This document shows, piece after piece, positions 45,518 to 53,847 of a stretch of DNA of 64,000 nt (position 1 is its first letter; each line of letters starts with the position of its first letter). Source of the stretch: Mycobacterium attenuatum (GTDB lineage Bacteria > Actinomycetota > Actinomycetes > Mycobacteriales > Mycobacteriaceae); contig NZ_UPHT01000047.1 of NCBI RefSeq assembly GCF_900566085.1, positions 1-64,000 of the forward strand, in the 5' to 3' direction. Both the position numbers and the translations under genes were made by a program. Under the pieces are notes generated by a model that saw only the letters and a list, made by a program, of their open reading frames with translations, was not told where the DNA came from and did no database searches.

Positions 45518-46285
45518 ATGGAGATCAGCGGCAAGAAGGTCGTTGTCATCGGCGGTGCGTCGGGCATGGGCCGTGCGACCGCCGAGTTGCTGGCCGAACG
45601 TGGCGCTCAAGTCGCCGTGCTCGACCGCGAGAACTCCGACGGCAGAGCCGTTGCCGACGGACTCGGCGGCGCGTTCTATCCCGTCGACGTCACCGATTTC
45701 ACCGGTACCGAAGCTGCCTTGCAGAACGCGGTCGACAACCTCGGCGGCCTGCATGTCACCGTCACGACCGCCGGCGGCGGCATCGCCAAGCGGACCCTGA
45801 CCAAATCCGGCCCTCACGACCTTGAATCCTTCCAGTCAGTGATCGATCTCAATCTCATCGCCACCTTCAACATCAGCCGCTTAGCCGCCGCACACATGGC
45901 CAGGAACGAACCCGAAGATCCCGAAACAGGGGAGCGCGGCGTCATCATCAACACCGCGTCCATCGCGGCTTTCGAGGGCCAGATCGGGCAGGTGGCCTAT
46001 ACCGCTGCCAAGGCCGCGATCGCCGGCATGTGCCTGACCATGGCGCGCGATCTGGGGTCGATGGGAATTCGGGTGCTGGCTATTGCGCCGAGCCTGTTCT
46101 TGACCGGGCTGACTGCGATGGTTCCCGAAGAGATGGCGGCTCAGTTGACCAAAGACGCCGCCTTCCCCAAGCGGATGGGCCGGCCCATCGAGTACGCCAA
46201 GCTGGCGGCGGCCATCGTGGACAACCCGATGCTCAACGGCCAGTGCATCCGCCTCGATGCCGGCCAGCGGTTCGCGCCCAAGTAA
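45518..46285 (+). CDS. SDR oxidoreductase, 17-beta-HSD10/3-hydroxyacyl-CoA dehydrogenase type
   Basis: A 255-residue SDR: VVVIGGASGMGRATAELL cofactor loop, NTASIAAFEGQIGQVAYTAA followed by the Lys of the Tyr-x3-Lys pair, IAPSLFLTGL, and the C-terminal NGQCIRLDAGQRFAPK typical of type-II 3-hydroxyacyl-CoA dehydrogenases acting on fatty acyl-CoA or steroids. The usual NNAG is replaced by TTAGGG. AAGGGAGGTCCGG precedes ATG 45518. It leads into the fadE22 block on the same strand with a 100-bp gap. Confidence 0.88.
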   Translation: MEISGKKVVVIGGASGMGRATAELLAERGAQVAVLDRENSDGRAVADGLGGAFYPVDVTDFTGTEAALQNAVDNLGGLHVTVTTAGGGIAKRTLTKSGPHDLESFQSVIDLNLIATFNISRLAAAHMARNEPEDPETGERGVIINTASIAAFEGQIGQVAYTAAKAAIAGMCLTMARDLGSMGIRVLAIAPSLFLTGLTAMVPEEMAAQLTKDAAFPKRMGRPIEYAKLAAAIVDNPMLNGQCIRLDAGQRFAPK

Positions 46286-46314
46286 GCCACCGGGCTGGGT
46301 CCGCGCCGGGCATT

Positions 46315-46324
46315 GAGTACACTC
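46315..46324. promoter_or_regulatory. Candidate operator GAGTACACTC upstream of fadE22
   Basis: A 10-bp inverted repeat, GAGT-AC-ACTC, 62 bp upstream of the fadE22 start. AGTACACTCT and a following TTAG recur at 49017-49031 in the DUF35/thiolase divergent promoter. A common regulator, possibly the adjacent GntR protein, is inferred. Confidence 0.4.
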
Positions 46325-46385
46325 TTTAGAAATTCTGCAGGACCCGCGACTCGCGGGCTGCGCAGCGCCCGCGAGGAGGACCCTG

Positions 46386-48551
46386 ATGGGTATCGCACTC
46401 ACCGACGATCATCGTGAACTCGCCGAGGTAGCGCGCGGGTTTCTGACGGCCCAGAAGGCGCGGTGGGCGGGACGGTCACTGCTCGATGCGGCCGAGGAAC
46501 AGCGACCGCCCTTCTGGCAGCAGCTGGTCGAGCTCGGCTGGTTGGGCCTGCACGTCGACGAAGAGCACGGCGGATCCGGTTACGGGCTGCCCGAACTCGT
46601 GGTGGTGATCGAAGAACTCGGCCGCGCGGTGGCACCGGGACCGTTCGTGCCGACCGTCATCGCGTCGGCGGTGATCGCCAACGAGGGCACCGCCGAGCAG
46701 CAGGCGCGGCTGCTGCCCGGGCTGATCGGCGGCAGCGTCACCGCGGGTGTCGGTCTTGACGGCCGGGTACAGATCACTGACGGCGTCGCTGACGGCGAGG
46801 CCGGGGTGGTCCTGGGTGCCGGGCTGGCCGATCTGCTGCTGGTCACGGCCGGCGAGGACGTGCTGGTGCTCGATCGCGGCCGGGCGGGTGTGTCGATAAA
46901 CGTGCCGGAAAACCTCGATCCCACGCGGCGTTCCGGGCGCGTTCGGCTGACCAAGGTGAGCGTCAGCGCCGACGACATCCTGGTGGGTGCACGCGAATCG
47001 GCGCTGGCGCGAGCACGGACTTTGCTGGCCGCCGAGGCGGTGGGCGGCGCGACCGACTGCGTCGACGCCGCCGTCGCTTACGCCAAGGTGCGCCAGCAAT
47101 TCGGCCGCACCATCGCGACTTTCCAAGCGGTGAAACATCATTGCGCCAACATGCTGGTGGCCGTGGAGTCCGGCATTGCCGCGGTGTGGGATGCCGCCCG
47201 AGCGGCATCCGAAGATGAAGAACAGTTCCGTCTGATCGCCGCCGTGGCCGCGACCCTGGCGTTCCCGGCCTATGCGCGCAACGCCGAGCTCAACATCCAG
47301 GTGCACGGCGGCATCGGCTTCACCTGGGAGCATGACGCGCACCTGCACTTGCGCCGGGCGTTGGTGACTGCGGCATTGTTGGGCGGGGACGCACCGGCCC
47401 GCGACGTGTTCGATCGCACCGCTGCCGGGACCGTCCGCGCCAACAGCCTGGACCTGCCGCCCGAGGCCGAAGAGTTGCGCACCCGGATCCGCGCCGACGC
47501 CGCCGAGATCGCCGCCCTGGCCAAAACGGCGCAACTGGACAAGCTGATCGAGACCGGTTACGTGATGCCGCACTGGCCCAAACCGTGGGGCCGTGCCGCG
47601 GATGCGGTGGCGCAGTTGGTGATCGAAGAGGAGTTCGCCAAGGCCGGCATCAAACGGCCCGACTACTCGATCACCGGCTGGGTGATCCTGACCCTGATTC
47701 AGCATGGAACCCCTTGGCAAATCGAACGATTCGTGGAAAAGGCGCTGCGCCAGGAAGACGTCTGGTGCCAGCTGTTCTCCGAACCCGATGCCGGCTCGGA
47801 CGCGGCGTCGGTCAAGACGCGTGCCACCCGGGTGGATGGTGGCTGGACGATCAACGGGCAGAAGGTGTGGACCAGCGGAGCCCAATATTGCGCCCGCGGC
47901 CTGGCCACGGTGCGCACCGATCCCGACGTCCCCAAACACGCCGGCATCACCACGGTGATCATCGACATGAAGTCGCCGGGTGTCGAGGTGCGCCCGCTGC
48001 GGCAGATCACCGGCGGCTCGGAATTCAACGAGGTGTTCTTCAACGACGTGTTCGTTCCCGACGAGGACGTCGTCGGAGCGCCCAACTCGGGGTGGACGGT
48101 TGCGCGCGCGACGCTGGGCAACGAGCGGGTGAGTATCGGCGGCAGTGGGTCGTTCTACGAAGGGCTGGCCGCCAAACTGGTGCAGCAGGCCCAACGGCGA
48201 GCAGATCGGTTGGCGGGAGCCGACGTTCGGGTCGGATACTTTTTGGCCGAAGACCACGCGCTGCGGCTGCTGAACCTGCGCCGCGCCGCACGCAGCGTCG
48301 AAGGTGCGGGCCCGGGGCCGGAAGGCAACGTCACCAAACTCAAGCTGGCCGAGCACATGATCGACGGCGCCGCCATCTCGGCGGCGCTGCTGGGACCCGA
48401 GATCGCACTGCTCGATGGCCCCGGTGCGGTGGTCGGCCGAATGGTCATGGGCGCGCGCGGCATGGCGATAGCGGGGGGAACCTCGGAGGTGACCCGCAAC
48501 CAGATCGCCGAGCGGATTCTGGGCATGCCGCGCGACCCGTCGATCAACTAA
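46386..48551 (+). CDS. fadE22: Two-domain acyl-CoA dehydrogenase FadE22
   Basis: A 721-residue fusion of two acyl-CoA dehydrogenase modules. The first ends near residue 350 and has AYAKVRQQFGRTIATFQAVK and NAELNIQVHGGIGFTWEHDA. The second contains CQLFSEPDAGSDAASVKTRA, GQKVWTSGAQ and AGGTSEVTRNQIAERILGMP. FAD-dependent desaturation of acyl-CoA is the expected reaction. In the second module the usual catalytic Glu region is part of this C-terminal segment. AGGAGGACCCTG precedes ATG 46386. Matches recalled Rv3061c. Confidence 0.93.
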   Translation: MGIALTDDHRELAEVARGFLTAQKARWAGRSLLDAAEEQRPPFWQQLVELGWLGLHVDEEHGGSGYGLPELVVVIEELGRAVAPGPFVPTVIASAVIANEGTAEQQARLLPGLIGGSVTAGVGLDGRVQITDGVADGEAGVVLGAGLADLLLVTAGEDVLVLDRGRAGVSINVPENLDPTRRSGRVRLTKVSVSADDILVGARESALARARTLLAAEAVGGATDCVDAAVAYAKVRQQFGRTIATFQAVKHHCANMLVAVESGIAAVWDAARAASEDEEQFRLIAAVAATLAFPAYARNAELNIQVHGGIGFTWEHDAHLHLRRALVTAALLGGDAPARDVFDRTAAGTVRANSLDLPPEAEELRTRIRADAAEIAALAKTAQLDKLIETGYVMPHWPKPWGRAADAVAQLVIEEEFAKAGIKRPDYSITGWVILTLIQHGTPWQIERFVEKALRQEDVWCQLFSEPDAGSDAASVKTRATRVDGGWTINGQKVWTSGAQYCARGLATVRTDPDVPKHAGITTVIIDMKSPGVEVRPLRQITGGSEFNEVFFNDVFVPDEDVVGAPNSGWTVARATLGNERVSIGGSGSFYEGLAAKLVQQAQRRADRLAGADVRVGYFLAEDHALRLLNLRRAARSVEGAGPGPEGNVTKLKLAEHMIDGAAISAALLGPEIALLDGPGAVVGRMVMGARGMAIAGGTSEVTRNQIAERILGMPRDPSIN

Positions 48552-48561
48552 CGCCTGGGCT

Positions 48562-48622
48562 CGCGAGCAGACGCAAAATCGCGCCAAAATGCCAATTTTG
48601 GGCGATTTTGCGTCTGCTCGCG
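48562..48622. terminator. Long inverted repeat, bidirectional terminator
   Basis: Arms 48562-48582 (CGCGAGCAGACGCAAAATCGC) and 48602-48622 are perfect 21-bp reverse complements, extended inside by CCAAAAT/ATTTTGG around a short loop with one bulge. It separates convergent fadE22 and DUF35 genes. The GAGCAGACGCAAAATCGCC core seems to recur in mycobacterial intergenic regions, from memory. Confidence 0.75.
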
Positions 48623-48659
48623 GGGCTCGCCGGGGCGCGCTCGCCGGGGCGCGCGGCCG

Positions 48660-49007
48660 CTAGGCGCGGGGCGCGAACTGCGGAGCCCCGCCGGAACCCT
48701 GCACCGGGCGGAGTTCGACGGGCATCCCGCAGGTCACCGAATCCGGTTCGCAGCCAACGATATTGGCTGCAACCCGCAGTCCCCGTTGTTCGCGCAGTTC
48801 CACCAGCGCAATCACATAGGGCGTCGGGATGTCCGGGTTGTACGGATGGTAGTTGACGGTGTAGGTGAACACCGTCCCGTGGCCGGACACCGGCCGTCCC
48901 GCCAGCGGCCCGCCGCAGTCGCGGCAGTCGCCGGTCGCCGGATGCACCCAGCATCCGCACTGGTCGCAGTGCGCGATGAGCAGCGGTGACGTCGGCTGGG
49001 CTGACAC
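48660..49007 (-). CDS. DUF35 OB-fold/zinc-ribbon protein
   Basis: A 115-residue Zn-ribbon plus OB-fold protein. The N-terminal rubredoxin-like knuckles are HCDQCGCWVHPATGDCRDCG (four Cys), followed by GHGTVFTYTVNYHPYNPDIP and TPYVIALVELREQRGLRVAA. DUF35 partners typically bind a thiolase-like Ltp2 aldolase or a hydratase and contact acyl-CoA. Start GTG 49007. It is divergent from the thiolase gene across 62 bp, so the two are probably co-regulated partners. Confidence 0.88.
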   Translation of the reverse strand: MSAQPTSPLLIAHCDQCGCWVHPATGDCRDCGGPLAGRPVSGHGTVFTYTVNYHPYNPDIPTPYVIALVELREQRGLRVAANIVGCEPDSVTCGMPVELRPVQGSGGAPQFAPRA

Positions 49008-49015
49008 GACCAATA

Positions 49016-49031
49016 CAGTACACTCTATTAG
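49016..49031. promoter_or_regulatory. Candidate operator between DUF35 and thiolase genes
   Basis: ACAGTACACTCTATTAG shares AGTACACTCT and TTAG with the site upstream of fadE22. It lies in the 62-bp divergent intergenic region, only about 10 bp from the DUF35 start and 39 bp from the thiolase start, so a bound protein could control both. Confidence 0.4.
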
Positions 49032-49069
49032 TTCAGGTATGCGGCACATGGGTCTGGCGGACGGTGTAG

Positions 49070-50263
49070 ATGGAGTATTTCGAAAAGGACGCGATCATAT
49101 CCGGCATCGGTATTTCGCGTATCGGCCGGCGCACCGGCATCCTCGGGCTGGAACTGACTATGCAGGCGGTCCGGGCCGCCATCGACGACGCCGGTCTGGT
49201 TGCCGCCGACGTCGACGGCATCGCGACCCTGGGTGACACGCCCGCTGCCGACGTCAACGCCGAGCTGCGGATCGACGCCGGGGATTGCGGATCCGGTTTC
49301 GGCACGGGCGGGCTACTGAGTCCGGTGATGTCGGCGTGCCGCGCAGTGGCGGAGCGGCGCGCCCGCCATGTGGTGGTCTACCGGACAATCCAGATGCTGG
49401 GCGGCACCGTTCCGGTGAAACCACAAGACGACGCGCCGGCCCCGCCGCTGGCGCGGATGCTGGACGTCCCCGAAGGCGCCCCGCGTCCCGTCGTCGGGCC
49501 GATGGACGACATCACTGATCTGATTGCCGCACATGCTTATTCAGCGGCAAACTGGTTGGCGTTGAATTGCCGCCGGCACATGGAGCGCTACGGAACCACC
49601 AAGGAGCAGCTGGGCTGGATCGCCCTCAACGGCCGGCGCAACGCCGCCTTGAATCCCCTCGCCGTCTACCGCGAACCGATGACGATGGCCGACTACCTGA
49701 GTGCGCGGCCGGTCTCGACGCCATTCGGGCTGCTGGATTGCGATGTGCCCGTCGACGGCTCCATCGCGGTGGTGGTTTCGCACGCGGAATACGCCCGTGA
49801 CTGCCCGCACCGAGCGGTAGCAGTCGAGGCGATAGGTGGATCCGACGGCGCCGGCGGGTGGTTTCATCGCGACGACTACCCCAAGATGGCGATGTCGGAC
49901 GCGGCTGCACAGATGTGGTCGCGGACCGAGTTGACACCGGCCGACCTGGACGTCGCCCAGTTGTACGACGGCTTTACGTTTCTGACGATCGCCTGGCTGG
50001 AGGCACTGGGCATCTGTGCCGACGGCGGGGCCGGCCCGTTCGTCGAGGGCGGGCTGCGGATCGCCCGTGCCGGGGAACTGCCGCTGAACACCTACGGAGG
50101 CCAACTTTCGGCCGGGCGCCTGCACGGCTACTGGGCGTTGCACGAGGGCTGTGTGCAGCTGCGTGGCGAGGCGGGGGAGCGCCAGGTGGCCCACCGCCCG
50201 GAGGTCGGCGTGGTATCCGTGGGCGGGGGTCCGGTGGCCGGATGCATGCTGCTGACATGCTGA
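49070..50263 (+). CDS. SCP-x-type thiolase / Ltp-like lipid transfer protein
   Basis: A 397-residue thiolase-fold protein: AIISGIGISRIGRRTG, a middle AALNPLAVYREPMTMADYLS, LAQLYDGF-like VAQLYDGFTFLTIAWLEALG and C-terminal NTYGGQLSAGRLHGYWALHE. The N-terminal nucleophilic Cys of true thiolases is not evident, because GDCGSGFGTGG replaces the usual CxS loop. Such proteins, with DUF35 partners, can act as retro-aldolases (Ltp2) on steroid side chains. ATG 49070. The GntR regulator follows after 22 bp. Confidence 0.85.
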   Translation: MEYFEKDAIISGIGISRIGRRTGILGLELTMQAVRAAIDDAGLVAADVDGIATLGDTPAADVNAELRIDAGDCGSGFGTGGLLSPVMSACRAVAERRARHVVVYRTIQMLGGTVPVKPQDDAPAPPLARMLDVPEGAPRPVVGPMDDITDLIAAHAYSAANWLALNCRRHMERYGTTKEQLGWIALNGRRNAALNPLAVYREPMTMADYLSARPVSTPFGLLDCDVPVDGSIAVVVSHAEYARDCPHRAVAVEAIGGSDGAGGWFHRDDYPKMAMSDAAAQMWSRTELTPADLDVAQLYDGFTFLTIAWLEALGICADGGAGPFVEGGLRIARAGELPLNTYGGQLSAGRLHGYWALHEGCVQLRGEAGERQVAHRPEVGVVSVGGGPVAGCMLLTC

Positions 50264-50285
50264 ATCTGGTTGTGGAGCAACTGCA

Positions 50286-51749
50286 TTGAGTGTAGATCCA
50301 CAGGCGGCGCGCACCGGCAAGCGAGCAGCGCAAATCGCCAGCTGCATCGAGGCCGAGATCGTGCGCCGCGGTTGGCCCGTCGGCGCGTCGCTGGGGTCGG
50401 AAGCGGCTCTGCAACAGCGATACGGGGCCAGCCGGTCGGTGCTGCGCGAAGCCGTCCGGCTCGTCGAGCACCATCAGGTGGCCCGGATGCGTCGCGGACC
50501 CAACGGCGGCCTGATCGTCTGCGCACCCGATGCGGGACCGGCGACCCGCGCCGTCGTCATCTATCTCGAATACCGCGGCACCACACTCGACGACCTGCTG
50601 GACGCACGGCTGGTGCTCGAGCCGCTGGCGGCCGCGCTTGCCGCCGAACAGATCGACGAAGCCGGAATCGAGCGGCTGCGGGCCGTGTTGGGTGCGCAGG
50701 AACAGCGGCCTGGGTTGCCCGCCGCGCGCGACGAGTTTCACGTGGCGCTCGCGCAGCAGTCGAAAAACCCTGTGCTGCAGCTGTTTATTGAAGTTTCGAT
50801 GCGATTGACCCGGCGATACGCGATGTCCTCGCGGACCGGCTCGGCAACCGAGGCGCTCGAGGCGCTGGACCGGCTGCACCACGACCACTCGGGAATCGCC
50901 GCAGCAGTCACCGCCGGTGATTCCGCGCGTGCCAAGGCGCTCAGCGAGCGGCACGCGCAAGCGGTCACAGCCTGGCTTCGTGAGCATCAGCGCGGTGACG
51001 GGTCCACGCGGGCACGGCTGCGGCCGGTACGGCGGCTAGACGTCGAGGAGGCGCCCCGCGGCAAGCTCGCCGAAGTGCTGGCCGCCACGATCGCCGACGA
51101 CATCGCAGCCAGCGGTTGGCGGGTCGACGCGGTTTTCGGAACCGAGGCCGGGCTGCTGGCGCGGTATCGCGTGAGCCGTGCGGTGCTGCGTGAAGCGGTG
51201 CGGCTGCTGGAATACCACACGATCGCCCACATGCGCCGGGGTCCCGGCGGCGGGCTGGTCGTCACCCAGCCCCAGGCGCAGGCCAGCATCGACACCATCG
51301 CGCTGTACCTGCAGTACCGCAAGCCGCGTCGCGAAGACCTGCGTTGCGTGGGGGACGCGATCGAGCTCGCCAACGTGGCCAAAGTCGTGCAGCTTCGCGA
51401 CGAACCGGCGGTGGCGGGCGTGCTCGACACGCTGGCTCCGCCGCAGGATTTCGCTGTGGGACAGGTCGCGGGCGAGGTGCGCAAAGCCGCAGCCGAGGAA
51501 TTTCGGTTCCATGTCGGCCTGGCACAACTGGCCGGTAATGCGCTGCTGGACCTGTTTCTGCGGATCATCGCCGAACTCTTTCGCCGGCACTGGTCCAGCA
51601 CCGGGCCAAAGCCGGCGACCCCGGCCGACGTCGTCGCCGTCGAACATGCCCACCTGCGGATTCTGCAGGCCATTCGCGCGGGCGACGACAGCCTGGCCCG
51701 GTATCGCATCCGCCGGCACCTCGACGCGGCGGCGTCTTGGTGGTTGTAG
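50286..51749 (+). CDS. Tandem GntR/FadR-family regulator (two HTH-FCD units)
   Basis: A 487-residue regulator with two repeated modules. HTH 1 at about residues 12-80 (GSEAALQQRYGASRSVLREA, RLVEHHQVARMRRGPNGG) and HTH 2 around 255-325 (GTEAGLLARYRVSRAVLREA, LLEYHTIAHMRRGPGGG), each followed by a helical FCD effector domain. One chain therefore resembles a covalent dimer. Matches recalled Rv3060c (490 residues). Start TTG 50286. Probable control of the neighbouring fadE22/DUF35/thiolase genes is inference. Confidence 0.9.
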   Translation: MSVDPQAARTGKRAAQIASCIEAEIVRRGWPVGASLGSEAALQQRYGASRSVLREAVRLVEHHQVARMRRGPNGGLIVCAPDAGPATRAVVIYLEYRGTTLDDLLDARLVLEPLAAALAAEQIDEAGIERLRAVLGAQEQRPGLPAARDEFHVALAQQSKNPVLQLFIEVSMRLTRRYAMSSRTGSATEALEALDRLHHDHSGIAAAVTAGDSARAKALSERHAQAVTAWLREHQRGDGSTRARLRPVRRLDVEEAPRGKLAEVLAATIADDIAASGWRVDAVFGTEAGLLARYRVSRAVLREAVRLLEYHTIAHMRRGPGGGLVVTQPQAQASIDTIALYLQYRKPRREDLRCVGDAIELANVAKVVQLRDEPAVAGVLDTLAPPQDFAVGQVAGEVRKAAAEEFRFHVGLAQLAGNALLDLFLRIIAELFRRHWSSTGPKPATPADVVAVEHAHLRILQAIRAGDDSLARYRIRRHLDAAASWWL

Positions 51750-51857
51750 AAGTGAGTCGGGTCAAAATCGCGCATAACCGACACCGACGGCGGGTACATG
51801 CTTACCCAAACGAAAAGCCGGTCCAGCAAGGGTGCCGGCGCACGGCGGGAGCGCTAC

Positions 51858-52826
51858 ATGACGATTGGCACGCAAACCGAGCGGCGAGGCTTCGTCCATT
51901 CCGCGTTGCTGTACCACTCCCAGCGGGAGTATCTGGATGCCGTCGGAGGCTTCGTGGCCGACGGGTTGGTGCTGGGCGAACCGGTCCTGGTCGCGGTACC
52001 GGCGGACCGGCTGGCATTGCTGCGCAGCGAACCGGGCGTCCGCAGCTGCGCTACCGCGGAGCTGCACCTGCTCGACATCGCCCGAGCCGCACGCAATCCG
52101 AGCCGATTCCTGACCATAGCCAGTTCCTTCGCAGCCAAGTACGCCGATCGGCGGGTGCGGATCGTCAGCCAACTTGTCTGGCCCGGCCGCAGCGCCGGGG
52201 AGTGCCTGGCCTGCCTGCAGGACGAGGCGCTGGCCAATCGGGCGCTGGCGCATCACAACGTGACGGGGCTGTGTCTCTACGACGCCGAACGGCTCGACGA
52301 CGACGTGCTGGCCGACGCCCGGGCTACCCACCCGTGGCTGTGGAAGCGCGGCTCGGCCTACCACAGCGCCGATTACGCGCCCGATGAGGCGCTGGCGCGT
52401 TGCAATCAGCCGCTACCGCGCAACCCGGGCGCGGTGACTTACGTGGTGCGCCACGGCAGCGACCTGCGGTCGGCGCGTTCGTTCGCCGTCGACTACGCCG
52501 GGTGGGTCGGACTGTCACAAGACGGCCTGGAGGATTTGCGGTTGATCACCACCGAGTTGGCCAGCAACAGCCTGCAATACACCGGCGGGACATGCCAGCT
52601 TGCCTTCTGGCGCGATGCGGAGTATCTGGTCTGCGAGGCGCGTGACCGCGGACAGTTCGACCAGCCACTGGTCGGGCGCCAACCTCCGAGCAGCAGCGCA
52701 ACCGCCAGCCGCGGGCTGTTTCTGGTCAACGCGATGGCGGATTTGGTGCGCACCCACACCACGGCGAACAGCACCACAATTCAGGCATACCTTCGGCTCA
52801 AGCCGTCGGCGGCTGTGGCGGGTTAG
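51858..52826 (+). CDS. MEDS-domain sensor with HATPase (anti-sigma type) domain
   Basis: A 322-residue cytoplasmic protein. The N-terminal MEDS domain (FVHSALLYHSQREYLDAVGG, GLVLGEPVLVAVPADRLALL) runs to about residue 180. The C-terminal GHKL ATPase has EDLRLITTELASNSLQYTGG (N-box) and SRGLFLVNAMADLVRT (G-box). No dimerisation/His-phosphoacceptor domain is seen, so it is more like an RsbW-type anti-sigma kinase. I chose ATG 51858 for its GGGAGCG site; ATG 51798 is in frame. Confidence 0.82.
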   Translation: MTIGTQTERRGFVHSALLYHSQREYLDAVGGFVADGLVLGEPVLVAVPADRLALLRSEPGVRSCATAELHLLDIARAARNPSRFLTIASSFAAKYADRRVRIVSQLVWPGRSAGECLACLQDEALANRALAHHNVTGLCLYDAERLDDDVLADARATHPWLWKRGSAYHSADYAPDEALARCNQPLPRNPGAVTYVVRHGSDLRSARSFAVDYAGWVGLSQDGLEDLRLITTELASNSLQYTGGTCQLAFWRDAEYLVCEARDRGQFDQPLVGRQPPSSSATASRGLFLVNAMADLVRTHTTANSTTIQAYLRLKPSAAVAG

Positions 52827-52874
52827 CAAGCTCTGTGCGCGGCGCCACGAGTGCAGCGCACGATGATTCGGAAC

Positions 52875-53039
52875 CTACCCGAGCGACCCGCTCGGCGCCG
52901 GCACGGCTGGGATCGTGCATGTGGTGGTCTTGCAGTCATCGCTGCTGTTGCAGCTGACCGCCGCCGTGGCCGCGAACACGGCGATCAGCGCCCCGACAAC
53001 TATCCGAACTGCCCGGGACCCTTTGCGTTTTGCATTCAT
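52875..53039 (-). CDS. Tiny lipoprotein, 54 residues
   Basis: A 54-residue protein MNAKRKGSRAVRIVVGALIA ... FAATAAVSC, a classical lipoprotein signal with lipobox AVSC, leaving a 28-residue mature peptide with two further cysteines (DDCKTTTC) that could form a disulfide. GAAAGGCACCACCG precedes ATG 53039. It resembles the next tiny lipoprotein (M-x-A-K start, GAAAGGC site), suggesting duplication. Function unknown. Confidence 0.62.
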   Translation of the reverse strand: MNAKRKGSRAVRIVVGALIAVFAATAAVSCNSSDDCKTTTCTIPAVPAPSGSLG

Positions 53040-53343
53040 CGGTGGTGCCTTTCGATTGCCATTGCGCAGGTGTGAATTCCGACGATGACTGTCTGCAGAT
53101 GTTATGCCGTCACAACAGGGCGGCGCGGTGTTTTGCCGTATCCGAACGCGAGCCGGCGCCAATTTGGTCTGCGCTGGGCATTGCGCCGTCAAAATGTGTC
53201 AGCCTGCGGCCCGGCCACGGCCGCACAATGCTGCAGACGATTTGCGCACGGCTTACCAACCTAAGCCCTGATTCCCCGGCCGCGCGGCCACATCTGTTCC
53301 GGTGCGGGTGTGCCCCCGCCGCACGATAGCCGCGCCCTGGTGC

Positions 53344-53490
53344 CTACATGCTTTCCGGCACGGGTGAAAAAGTCGTGGTGGGTTCGTGTTCCGCGGCGCA
53401 CCCGGCCGATAGCACCGCGAATGCCGCAGCCAGTACCACGACCACCGTCTTGATCGCCTGCACCACCCTGCTGGTCTCTTTTGCGCTCAT
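53344..53490 (-). CDS. Tiny lipoprotein, 48 residues
   Basis: A 48-codon frame: MSAKETSRVVQAIKTVVVVL, then AAAFAVLSAGC with lipobox LSAGC, leaving an 18-residue acylated peptide (AAEHEPTTTFSPVPESM after the Cys). GAAAGGCGCGGTCG precedes ATG 53490, the same spacing and sequence as for the neighbour at 53039. Two similar tiny lipoproteins in tandem make chance unlikely. Function unknown. Confidence 0.58.
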   Translation of the reverse strand: MSAKETSRVVQAIKTVVVVLAAAFAVLSAGCAAEHEPTTTFSPVPESM

Positions 53491-53847
53491 CGACCGCGCC
53501 TTTCGTTTGCTGGACCGCACCCGCAGTTGGCGATTTCCGCCGCATCAGATGCTATCGCCGAAGCAGCGGCCAGCGCGGCGTTTTGGCATCATGAGTGCCC
53601 CGCAACGGGCGGGTGGAGTCCGTCCTCATTCCCGCCGGGAATAGGTGACGGTGTGCCTTTCGCTCCCGGGGGCAGAATCCCACTTGCGTGCGTCGGCGCA
53701 GTACGTCTACTGTCACCATTCGTGCGTCTTCTCGATCGTGCCGTAGTAGCCAGCACCCGCAGCGGGGTCTGATCCTGACCGACCTCCCGCTGTGGGTCGA
53801 AGGCTACTACCGTCGGTCGCTCCTACTGATCAGAGAAGACCGGCACC
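53491..53847. other. Intergenic gap without a convincing gene
   Basis: This 357-bp region carries the tiny-lipoprotein promoter side and the upstream region of the LeuA-like gene. A plus-strand frame from 53527 (about 80 codons) has no recognisable content and erratic codon use. Confidence 0.45.

Noticed and set aside
46476..48587. 703-codon minus-strand frame opposite fadE22
   Set aside because: Shadow frame created by high third-position GC; no domains or ribosome-binding site.
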